Origin: a virus
Reading direction: 5' to 3' (one strand)
DNA length: 39,982 nt
Virus record (IMG/VR): IMGVR_UViG_3300040801_001104
Coordinates: 1-39,982 of that record
Of this stretch, positions 1 to 6,924 are shown in pieces. Every line of letters starts with the position of its first letter. Within the stretch, counting starts at the first letter, position 1. The notes beneath the pieces were generated by a model that was not told the DNA's origin, did not search any database, and saw nothing but the letters and a program-made list of their open reading frames with translations. Position numbers and translations under genes: made by a program.

Positions 1-485
1 GCAGCGCGTTTTTCAGTGGTTTTCAGTTCGTTCATCATGAAATCGAGCTGCGCGTCAGGGTCAGACGGGTCGACACCCCGCTTCTTGGCGAACGCTTCAT
101 ACTGTCGGCGGCGCGGTCCGGTCAGCTGATAAAGCCCGAACCCGCCGCGCGAACCTTCTACCAAAGGCTCGATCTCGTTGATACCTGGTCTCAGACCAGA
201 TTCGTCTTTCATGTTCCAAGCGAAGGCGGTGGCGATGTGAGCCGGCATGCCTCGCTTGACCAGACCGTTGATAACCCACTCTTCCGAAACGGCGTCCTTG
301 CTCATCGGGCGGTCGGGCTCGGGAGCTTCGGGTTGTACAGGGCGTACCTTGTCGATCAGTGAATCCCACGCTGAGCCTGTGTTTTCACTGGCGGGAGCGC
401 CGGTCGCACGCTGCCACATGGTTTCGCCGCCGGAGCTGCCCCCGACGTAGTCACCAGTTTCTAGGTATCGCTCCCATGCTCCCAT
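1..485 (-). CDS. Phage tail lysozyme-type protein, 5' part only
   Basis: This leftward frame starts at an ATG at 485 behind an AAGGTG ribosome-binding site and is cut by the window edge after about 161 codons. Residues from about 75 onward resemble the phage tail lysozyme family (Phage_lysozyme2). The visible features are a segment GMPAHIATAFAWNMKDESG with the likely catalytic Glu, then FGLYQLTGPRR and an 'EAFAKKRGVD' stretch. Members act in virions, cutting peptidoglycan locally during DNA entry. The first 70 residues are Gly/Ser/Pro-rich and look like a linker or docking arm. It overlaps the end of the upstream zinc-protein gene by 25 bases and is the last visible gene of the virion block. 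The C-terminus is unknown, so total length and any extra domain cannot be judged. A free endolysin is less likely because of the flexible N-terminus and the structural context. Confidence 0.7.
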   Translation of the reverse strand, partial: MGAWERYLETGDYVGGSSGGETMWQRATGAPASENTGSAWDSLIDKVRPVQPEAPEPDRPMSKDAVSEEWVINGLVKRGMPAHIATAFAWNMKDESGLRPGINEIEPLVEGSRGGFGLYQLTGPRRRQYEAFAKKRGVDPSDPDAQLDFMMNELKTTEKRA

Positions 486-664
486 ATCACCTTCAGCCCT
501 TCCATCTCATTGCCACAGTTGTGACACTCGACGTCAAAACCGTATCTTTCACAGTCGTCGCTGACAAGTCGCATAGCGCGCGATTCGCAGTTTGGACACA
601 GCGCTTGCTCCACTTCGACGTTGTGCAGGCGGCTCGGGAACGCGACAACATTGACGTCGCTCAT
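461..664 (-). CDS. Small zinc-ribbon protein (67 aa)
   Basis: A 67-residue protein with two CxxC pairs (CPNCES near residues 23-28 and CHNCGN near 47-52), spaced as in a zinc ribbon. Its start ATG overlaps the stop of the upstream basic-protein gene (TAATG), so translation is probably coupled. Its 3' end overlaps the tail lysozyme gene. The fold suggests nucleic-acid or protein binding. No specific family is recognised. Its position among virion genes could mean a minor virion or assembly factor, but that is inference. Confidence 0.6.
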   Translation of the reverse strand: MSDVNVVAFPSRLHNVEVEQALCPNCESRAMRLVSDDCERYGFDVECHNCGNEMEGLKVIWEHGSDT

Positions 665-969
665 TACCGTAACGCCCGCGCTGCTTTCGCCCGATCCATC
701 GCGGTGCCTTTCTTGTTCTGCTCGGCCTTACGTTTGCGTCCGGCAGCCAAAGAGGCCTTCACCTTGCCCATGAAGCCTGTCGCCTTCTTGGCGGCTGGTC
801 GCTTGGACTTGGTTGGGGCAGCGGACTTGCGGGAAGCGGGAGCGGACTTCTTCGTGGAAGCTTTCTTGCCGCGCGGACCGCCACGCGTCTTCGGACCGTA
901 AGACATGTCGACGTCGGCCATTGCCTTTCTTCTTGTGCGGCTTCTACGCCGTCCTGCACTGCCAGCCAT
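664..969 (-). CDS. Lys/Arg/Ala-rich basic protein (101 aa)
   Basis: The start at 969 is chosen for the AAGGAG box six bases upstream. A second start at 921 behind AGAAAGG would give 85 residues. The protein is very basic and low in complexity, with several Lys-Lys pairs, a segment of alternating Ala/Pro/Lys/Ser and the run SKRPAAKKATGFMGK. It looks like a histone H1 C-terminal tail. The likely property is non-specific DNA binding. Lying among ejection and lysozyme genes, it may be packaged or help condense DNA, but no catalytic motif is visible and its role is unproven. Confidence 0.6.
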   Translation of the reverse strand: MAGSAGRRRSRTRRKAMADVDMSYGPKTRGGPRGKKASTKKSAPASRKSAAPTKSKRPAAKKATGFMGKVKASLAAGRKRKAEQNKKGTAMDRAKAARALR

Positions 970-979
970 GTTTTTCTCC

Positions 980-2044
980 TTACTCCAGCGGTTGCCAATT
1001 TGCGGGGTCTGTCGGATCGGAACCCGGACCTCCAATGTAACGCGCGTTCAACTCGGTGTCGATCATTCCTTGGTAGACCGTCAAAGCCGTTTCCGGCGCG
1101 GAATAGTTCGGATCTTCGCTCGGAGGGGTGACACTTGGGACGACTTCACCGCCCGCGCGACGTATTGCAGCATCACGAAGGCGAATCATGTAGGCTTCGA
1201 GATCGGCAAGTTCGCTCTGATACTTCTCCCACGAGGTGTTGCGGGAAAGGTTAGCGTAGGCTTCGGCGGCGAATTTGGATTCAGCTTCGGTAATCTGACC
1301 GCCGCCTTTCAAAGTCTCGTATGCCTGTGAGCGGATGTCGCCCTGCAACGCGTCAAGACTCGCAACGTAATCTGCGGCAGCAGATCCTGGGGCTGTGCCC
1401 AGTGCGCCGAACCCACCGGAGAACACGCCCCATCCGGGCAGACCAAAAGCGGCCTGACCTCCCGACAGGTTCTCCGTCTTCAGTTGATTGATGCGAGCGA
1501 GAGTATCGTCGAACTTGAGCAGTGCGTTTTCGGTATCGGCCTGGCTTTGTGCGCTTTTCCCGTCGCGGGCGCCCATTCTGCCGGTCGCTATCTTCATTCG
1601 GTCTGACGCCAAAGATTCGTAAATCGTGTCCAGCAGCTGCGGGTTTTCCACGACTTCTGCGCGGAGATTAGGTATGTCTTCCTCCGCAACGCCGATCTTC
1701 GGGAGAACTTCGGCCAGCTCGTCGAACACCTCACCGACGTCGCGACCGGTGTCCCGCCCTTGCCTCACGCCTTGTACGAACTTGAGGAGACCGTCTTCGT
1801 CGCGAGACTGTTGGTACTCCTGCTGCTCCATTTCGAAACGCTGCTGTGCGCGTTGGTTCTGCGCGTCAAGGCGAGGCTCGTTGGCTTCGGCACGTCGATC
1901 GCGACGCAGAGTTGTATACAGCTCTGGAGCGGCTGCCGGACCCTCACCAAACTCTTCACGCGCGGCATTGTAACCACGCGTTTCCTTGATGACATCGTCG
2001 ACCAGCTTGTAGCCGCGAACCGCTGTTTCGAAGAGACTTGCCAT
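980..2044 (-). CDS. Putative internal virion / DNA-ejection protein (354 aa)
   Basis: A 354-residue, mostly helical and Gln/Glu/Arg-rich protein. The N-terminus (MASLFETAVRGYKLVDDVIK) is followed by a charged helical region at about residues 30-120. A Gly-rich patch lies near 195-220. Near 230-295 is the segment GGGQITEAESKFAAEAYANL, which resembles a helical module I have seen in virion-associated phage proteins. It starts just after the stop of the p32-like ejection protein and precedes the basic protein, matching where podoviruses keep internal core proteins. No enzyme motif is seen. Calling it an ejection protein rests on context plus helical composition. Confidence 0.55.
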   Translation of the reverse strand: MASLFETAVRGYKLVDDVIKETRGYNAAREEFGEGPAAAPELYTTLRRDRRAEANEPRLDAQNQRAQQRFEMEQQEYQQSRDEDGLLKFVQGVRQGRDTGRDVGEVFDELAEVLPKIGVAEEDIPNLRAEVVENPQLLDTIYESLASDRMKIATGRMGARDGKSAQSQADTENALLKFDDTLARINQLKTENLSGGQAAFGLPGWGVFSGGFGALGTAPGSAAADYVASLDALQGDIRSQAYETLKGGGQITEAESKFAAEAYANLSRNTSWEKYQSELADLEAYMIRLRDAAIRRAGGEVVPSVTPPSEDPNYSAPETALTVYQGMIDTELNARYIGGPGSDPTDPANWQPLE

Positions 2045-2045
2045 A

Positions 2046-2582
2046 TCAGAACCCGAAAATAGACATGCCAGCGCGTAGAAGTCCGCCGGCAGTGCCTACG
2101 GCGTCCTCCTGCCCTTGACGCGTTGCAGCAGCCGCAGCTCCGCCAGCAGCTCCGCCAGCTCCGCCTACTTGGAAGGCGGATTGAAGTCCGGTTCCTGCGA
2201 CCCCGGAGAGCTGGTCGAGGTAATTACCAAACTCTTCGGACGCGAGATTTTGACCGAACTGCATCAGCTCTTTGGATGTGGCACCGGAGTTGAGAATGCC
2301 TCGCGCTGCGCGGCTCCCCTCGATCGCACCCATACCTCGATCCATGCGGAAATCGAAGCCGGTGCTGTCGCGGAATGTGCTGAACGCTTGTTCGGCAGCG
2401 GCCTGGTCACCGCCGAAACCCAGCAGACCGGCGAGAAGCCCTTGAGCCTGACGGCCCTGTTTCTGGGCTTGTTTGACGTTTTTGTTCTGGCGCAGGTAGT
2501 CGAATCCCTGATTGGCGGCGCCCATCACATCTTCGGACCCGCCTCCAAGTAAACCACCGATTGCCTTTGAGAAGAATCCCAT
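2046..2582 (-). CDS. DNA transfer (ejection) protein, p32-like
   Basis: The start at 2582 (MGFFSKAIGG) follows a GAGGTG box. The 178-residue protein has a Gly-rich hydrophobic N-terminus, then the block STGFDFRMDRGMGAIEGS, AARGILNSGATSKELMQFGQ and a following EFGNYLDQLSG. This is the signature of small phage proteins often annotated as 'DNA transfer protein p32'. The C-terminal third is Ala/Gly/Gln-rich, as expected for a protein that could insert in or cross membranes. The family is thought to be carried in the virion and ejected with DNA. It sits between the HTH-metallophosphoesterase gene and the second putative internal protein. Confidence 0.75.
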   Translation of the reverse strand: MGFFSKAIGGLLGGGSEDVMGAANQGFDYLRQNKNVKQAQKQGRQAQGLLAGLLGFGGDQAAAEQAFSTFRDSTGFDFRMDRGMGAIEGSRAARGILNSGATSKELMQFGQNLASEEFGNYLDQLSGVAGTGLQSAFQVGGAGGAAGGAAAAATRQGQEDAVGTAGGLLRAGMSIFGF

Positions 2583-2635
2583 GAGCCACACCTCGTGTCA
2601 GTTACGTCGACAATACTGTGGTTATGCCACCATTG

Positions 2636-3934
2636 TCAAAGGTCTTCCAGCATTTCCGGGGATACGTTGACCGTGCCGCACCGCCCCCACTTTTCATGGT
2701 ACGTCGAGCCGCGTGCTTCGCGGAGCCCGCCGAACCCGTGCCGCATGGCGTACGAGTCCCGCCCCGCCAGCGTCGGGTGTTGTGTCACCAGTGCGCCGCG
2801 AACCTCCTGTTCGACCGCGTGGTGGAAGTGACCGGTGTGGACATACACCTTTTTCGCCTTGCCCCACAACTCTCTGAACTCGTCTGCAAAGATGGCTACC
2901 AGAGCCTCGGCGTCGCGTAGTTTCTTCGCGCCTTTGAGGTGGCCGTGGTGGATACAATGAAGGATGTCGCCTTGGAGCACCGCGTAGAACGGTTTGGGGT
3001 CGTCGATGACCGTCAACCGGGGCTCCATCTCGTAAGCGACGATAAACAACTCGCGCAGCCAGTTCGAGGATATGATGTCGTGGTTGCCTTCGGCGACGAG
3101 AAGGTTGACCTTCGCATGCGTCTTCAAGGTCATGTCGATCAACGCCCGGGCGATGCGAATCGCGACCTTGTTCATCTTCATCTGGCGACCGTCGCTGTCG
3201 AGAACGTGGCCTGACAGGGTGGTGACGGCTTCCAGCTTGTCGTAGTGGGTCCAGTCACCGAGTAGGACGAGAAGGCACTCATTCGCTCGGGGTGACTGGT
3301 CGACCATAGCTTGCAACGCCTTTACGTAAACGTCTTCGGCGGTCTTGAGATCCCATACGTCTCCTGTCTCTCTGGGCCATGCAAGGGCTCCAATGTGAGC
3401 GTCGGAAAGTATGAATAGGTTTCGCAGCCTCGGGTTAAGAGATGTAGTGTCTCGCACGCTCGGCAGAACTCGTGGGATGTGTTCCTTGAACCCCTCGATG
3501 ATCTGGTCAAAGGCTTCTTTCTGTCTGGCGTCGTCATCTACGGTTATCTGCCATTGACCGATGATCTCCCCGTTGGCGCCATAGTATGTCGAGACGCGTT
3601 TGAGTTTGTCGAGAGGATGGGCGTGGATGGTTTCGTCGCGTTCGGGACGTTCTTCGACGCTGTACCCCACAGGCTGGCCGGCGCTGTTAAGCCGCGTCGC
3701 CACTTTTGTGATGTCGCGGCCCCGTCCAGGTATTTGCCCGTTCGGGATTTCCCGCTCGGTGTTCTTCCGACCGGCTAGCTTCGTAAAATATCGTTGAAAT
3801 CGGCGCTCAACTGATCTCGTAGAAATTCCAAGCTCTTCGGCAATTTCCCGTTGGGACTTGCCTTCTTCCCGCATTTCCAAGAGTAACTCGATACTGCAAG
3901 TTGCGCCACCTTTGGGACGTCCCGTTTCTGACAT
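2636..3934 (-). CDS. HTH-metallophosphoesterase fusion (432 aa)
   Basis: Residues about 12-48 form a helix-turn-helix (QREIAEELGISTRSVERRF), after which comes a linker and a calcineurin-like metallophosphoesterase domain. The metal-binding motifs are complete: DAH at 178-180, GDWTH at 226-230, GNHD at 283-286, HHGH at 329-332 and HTGHFHH at 366-372. The enzyme should hydrolyse phosphoesters using two metal ions. Substrates in the family range from DNA (SbcD/Mre11) to nucleotides and phosphoproteins. The start ATG follows AGGAG. It is unusual for such a gene to lie inside the tail/ejection cluster, and the DNA-binding domain suggests a DNA end or DNA site as target. No capping domain typical of Mre11 is obvious. 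Confidence 0.8.
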   Translation of the reverse strand: MSETGRPKGGATCSIELLLEMREEGKSQREIAEELGISTRSVERRFQRYFTKLAGRKNTEREIPNGQIPGRGRDITKVATRLNSAGQPVGYSVEERPERDETIHAHPLDKLKRVSTYYGANGEIIGQWQITVDDDARQKEAFDQIIEGFKEHIPRVLPSVRDTTSLNPRLRNLFILSDAHIGALAWPRETGDVWDLKTAEDVYVKALQAMVDQSPRANECLLVLLGDWTHYDKLEAVTTLSGHVLDSDGRQMKMNKVAIRIARALIDMTLKTHAKVNLLVAEGNHDIISSNWLRELFIVAYEMEPRLTVIDDPKPFYAVLQGDILHCIHHGHLKGAKKLRDAEALVAIFADEFRELWGKAKKVYVHTGHFHHAVEQEVRGALVTQHPTLAGRDSYAMRHGFGGLREARGSTYHEKWGRCGTVNVSPEMLEDL

Positions 3935-4013
3935 TTACCGCTCCTGTTACGTGCGTTCAAATGGTTACCACGGGTTTTCGCGTAAAAGCTGCGCTTTGTC
4001 AAACTATTGCTCC

Positions 4014-6038
4014 TTATGGGTCAATGACAAATCCAGAGAAGAAAGAGCGTATGGTATTGTTGAGGGTCGAGCTGCCGTTCTGCAAGCGTATTATAGCCTG
4101 TACATAATCGCCGGTCGAAACCTGCATTGGGCCTGACGCCGTGTTACAGTAGATTCCATTGTCGGAGGTGTTTACAGCATCGCTTAATAAGGTGCCACCG
4201 CTATTAAAGTGCCGGATATACACACGTATGTTGCGGTTGGCAGTGATCTGCGCTGCTGCGGCGAAAGTCATGTATTTACCGTTAAGTCCCGCAGGGATGT
4301 CGTACCTATAGTTCGTAGTGTTATCGTAAGCGGATTCGGTATCAAAATCGGGAGTGGCATCAAACTGCATTACGGTTTCGGTTGTGTTTGAAATGGCCTG
4401 TGTAGACGATTTCGTAACACGGAACCCTTTGAACGCGCCTCCGCCCCCTCCGCCCGCCGCTGCGGGAACCCACGTACCGACGCCAGAGACGACCTCATAG
4501 GTCAGGACTTGGCCATCGGTCGCGCCGGTCGTGTCTACGTCCCCCAGATCGCCAAGGTCAGTGACCCCTCCGCCGCCCGCCGCTGCGGGAACCCACGTGC
4601 CGACGCCAGAGACGACCTGATAGGTCAGGACTTGGCCATTGGTCGCGCCTGTGTCGTCGACGTCGGTCAAGTCGCCGAGAGTTATGAATGTGGGAACCCA
4701 TGTACCGACGCCTGAGACGACCTGGTAGATCAGGTATTGTTGGTCCGCAGCTCCGGCGACTGACACGTCGGTCAGATCGTTGAACGCAGAGGCCCCGCCG
4801 CCCGCCGCTGCGGGAACCCACGTACCGACGCCAGACACGACTTGGTATGTAAGGACTTCACCGTCTGCTACACCTGTCGTGTCTACGTCGGTCAGGTCAT
4901 TCAGTGCGGACGCCGCCACGTCCTCCCATTCCGCGTCGTAATTCGTGCTGCTTGACTTCACCAATCTTTGACCAGTGGTGCCGCCAGACGGCAGGAACTG
5001 TTTAACGACATCGAAGTCTGGCTGGACCGACCAGATCGCCACGTTGATGTCCGTCGGACTGTCTCCGTTGGTGAAGTCGGTGGACCCCGAAAACCGGAAC
5101 GGGCTGGCGCTGGTGATCTCTTTTTCGAGTGTAATGGAGCCCGCGCCTCCATAAGCGCCGCTTGACGTGTTTGCGGCGGCGTCTTGACGTTGAAACCCAA
5201 TGGCGAAGTATTGCCCGGCGCGGACCAAGAGTGGGGTGTCGAAAGTAAATGCGTTGTCTGTACCTGTACCAGTGGTGATGTCGCCTGAGACATAATCTGT
5301 TTCGGTTATTTCACTTGCGGTGTCCGAGGCGGTGTTGCCGGTCATGATGGCCGCGAACACTTTACCGTCGTGAGCAATCGCCGTGCGGAACCTTGCCCCC
5401 GTGACGTATATATCGTGGTTGACAAGATAGATGTTCCCTTTGAGGGAATACGCGGAACTTGATGTGGCTAGACTGGTGTTTTGAGCCTGTTGCTCACTGA
5501 CCGAAAAATCGTCGAAGTCCGCGCCGCCGCCGCCGGAGCCCGCTGCAAATTCGAGGCCGGTTTCACCGACATTGACCCGAACGTAAAGACCAGCCTGGCC
5601 CGTGTACGTAGCGGGCGTGTCGTCTTGGTTGATGAATTCGTTTTCGACGTACTCAAGAGCTGTCTCCGCTAGGTTCACCGACACAAGCTGACCGCCGAAG
5701 CCAGTGTAGTTTGCTGGCGTGTCGGTCAGGAGTGTAAAGGTTTCGACTTGGTTGGCCCATATCGGGTCGGCTGACGGCCCTTGCGTCTTCAGGATCTGGC
5801 CGGACGTACCGGCTCCGAGCCGTTCCCAGAGGGTCGCGCCGCGAAAAAGTATGTCGCCGTGGGTGGTGCCGGCGTCGAGGATGTCCAGAACATCGGACAC
5901 CTCTTGCGCGGTGCCGAGGCTTTGGATGGAGGCGTTGGTGTCGATCTGCTCCTGCCACCAGCGCATGAAGAAAGGCGTGGGGCGTCCTTCCGTATCGACC
6001 ATAGGCAGGTTGGGGTTCAGCGGCGGTGTTCGTGCCAT
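4014..6038 (-). CDS. Tail fibre / receptor-binding protein (674 aa)
   Basis: The start at 6038 follows GAAGGGGAG. The N-terminus contains GRPTPFFMRWWQEQI, a motif typical of phage tail and fibre proteins. Two degenerate repeats of the type DTPANYTGFGGQLVSVN / DTPATYTGQAGLYVRVN lie near residues 100-165. A beta-rich domain follows at about 175-350, then four tandem repeats each ending near VVSGVGTWVP. The last ~140 residues (from FKGFRVTKSS) look like a C1q/TNF-type jelly roll, with YDIPAGLNGKYMTFAAAAQI and IRVYIRHFNSGG. This is the usual fibre plan: virion-anchoring N-terminus, repetitive shaft and globular tip. The repeats and tip are probably the host-range region. Confidence 0.8.
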   Translation of the reverse strand: MARTPPLNPNLPMVDTEGRPTPFFMRWWQEQIDTNASIQSLGTAQEVSDVLDILDAGTTHGDILFRGATLWERLGAGTSGQILKTQGPSADPIWANQVETFTLLTDTPANYTGFGGQLVSVNLAETALEYVENEFINQDDTPATYTGQAGLYVRVNVGETGLEFAAGSGGGGADFDDFSVSEQQAQNTSLATSSSAYSLKGNIYLVNHDIYVTGARFRTAIAHDGKVFAAIMTGNTASDTASEITETDYVSGDITTGTGTDNAFTFDTPLLVRAGQYFAIGFQRQDAAANTSSGAYGGAGSITLEKEITSASPFRFSGSTDFTNGDSPTDINVAIWSVQPDFDVVKQFLPSGGTTGQRLVKSSSTNYDAEWEDVAASALNDLTDVDTTGVADGEVLTYQVVSGVGTWVPAAAGGGASAFNDLTDVSVAGAADQQYLIYQVVSGVGTWVPTFITLGDLTDVDDTGATNGQVLTYQVVSGVGTWVPAAAGGGGVTDLGDLGDVDTTGATDGQVLTYEVVSGVGTWVPAAAGGGGGGAFKGFRVTKSSTQAISNTTETVMQFDATPDFDTESAYDNTTNYRYDIPAGLNGKYMTFAAAAQITANRNIRVYIRHFNSGGTLLSDAVNTSDNGIYCNTASGPMQVSTGDYVQAIIRLQNGSSTLNNTIRSFFSGFVIDP
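4441..4920 (-). repeat. Four tandem ~105-123 bp repeats in tail fibre gene
   Basis: The segment encoding GGGAACCCAC-type sequence (the WVP codons read in reverse) recurs near 4464, 4587, 4692 and 4812, giving periods of 123, 105 and 120 bases. Each unit encodes about 35-41 residues, with a variable LTDVDTTGA part, a conserved VLTYQVVSGVGTWVP part and often an AAAGGGG linker. The period variation is in whole codons, so expansions and contractions keep the frame. Confidence 0.85.
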
Positions 6039-6039
6039 G

Positions 6040-6924
6040 TCACTCCCCTTCTACGTCGGCCATCACATACGCAATGAACTTGATTCCACCCGAGTCGTAA
6101 AGTCTGAATATCCGACCTGGTTGACGGAAACGGCCAAGTGATCGGAACTCGATGCGCTGCTCTTTGTCTGATGTCAGGGTCACGGCGCGTGGCGTAGACC
6201 ATGTGGCGCCGTTGTCATCCGAAAACGTCATGTTCAGGACCGGCGGGGTGACGTCGTCGTCAAGTCCTCGGCGGCCCGGTGAGCCAATCATGCGCAGATT
6301 GTATTGACGTATGGCGTCTTCGGACGTGGCGAACAGGACGCCCTGGACCTCGTAAAGGATCGGACGGAAGCCCTCGTCCAGCGTCGCCTCTTCGTCCAGC
6401 GCAACGATACCCCCGTCGAGGAGGCTGCCGCCCACGACCTGCTTACCGCCCCGCCAGTGGAAGCCGTTCTTCATGTTGAAGTGACCTTCGTAGCCCTGCG
6501 TGGACCAGCGCGACCAGCTCTGGGTTTTGAGGTCGTAAGCTAGCGCCCCTTGGTCTCCCATGTCGAGCACGTAGAAGGTGTGACCGTCAAGGTCGAACGT
6601 CCACGCGCGCTGGCGTGGAGTGTCGTCGATACCGATGGTGTACACAACTTGTGGCGACACACCGGCCCACGCGACCTGTCCCGAGGTTCCGCTCTGGATG
6701 AGAACCTGACCGATAATCGACGAGAGCAGCACGCGTTCCGGTATCGACGTCGACACGACTTGAAGGGCCAGTGACGACACCAGCACGCTCTCCGGCTTCG
6801 ACTCCGTGACGAGCTGAACTGCCAGACCCGTCAGGAATCCTTTATTACCCGCATCCGAGCCGGACGTGGACGTGCTCTGTTGAACAACTTGTACGGCCAG
6901 GCCGGAGAGTGAGGCGACGGTCAT
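6040..6924 (-). CDS. C-terminal half of gp10-like DNA-stabilisation protein with N-terminal repeats
   Basis: The first ~90 residues carry five degenerate repeats built around SGLAVQVVQQS, TGLAVQLVTES, SSLALQVVSTS, SSIIGQVLIQS and AGVSPQVVYTI. From about residue 100 the sequence (AWTFDLDGHTFYVL, YDLKTQSWSRWS, FHWRGGKQVVGGS, then RQPGRIFRLYDSGG near the end) matches what I expect for the C-terminal part of P22 gp10-like packaged-DNA stabilisation proteins. That part normally follows directly on the STHAIE-like segment, which here ends a separate gene about 2.4 kb upstream. In P22, gp10 seals the portal vertex after packaging. The gene is coupled to the upstream LamG gene by TAATG. Confidence 0.7.
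   Translation of the reverse strand: MTVASLSGLAVQVVQQSTSTSGSDAGNKGFLTGLAVQLVTESKPESVLVSSLALQVVSTSIPERVLLSSIIGQVLIQSGTSGQVAWAGVSPQVVYTIGIDDTPRQRAWTFDLDGHTFYVLDMGDQGALAYDLKTQSWSRWSTQGYEGHFNMKNGFHWRGGKQVVGGSLLDGGIVALDEEATLDEGFRPILYEVQGVLFATSEDAIRQYNLRMIGSPGRRGLDDDVTPPVLNMTFSDDNGATWSTPRAVTLTSDKEQRIEFRSLGRFRQPGRIFRLYDSGGIKFIAYVMADVEGE

Noticed and set aside
4441-4920. CRISPR-like regular repeats
   Set aside because: The repeats are in-frame protein repeats with variable length and no unique spacers, inside a tail fibre gene.
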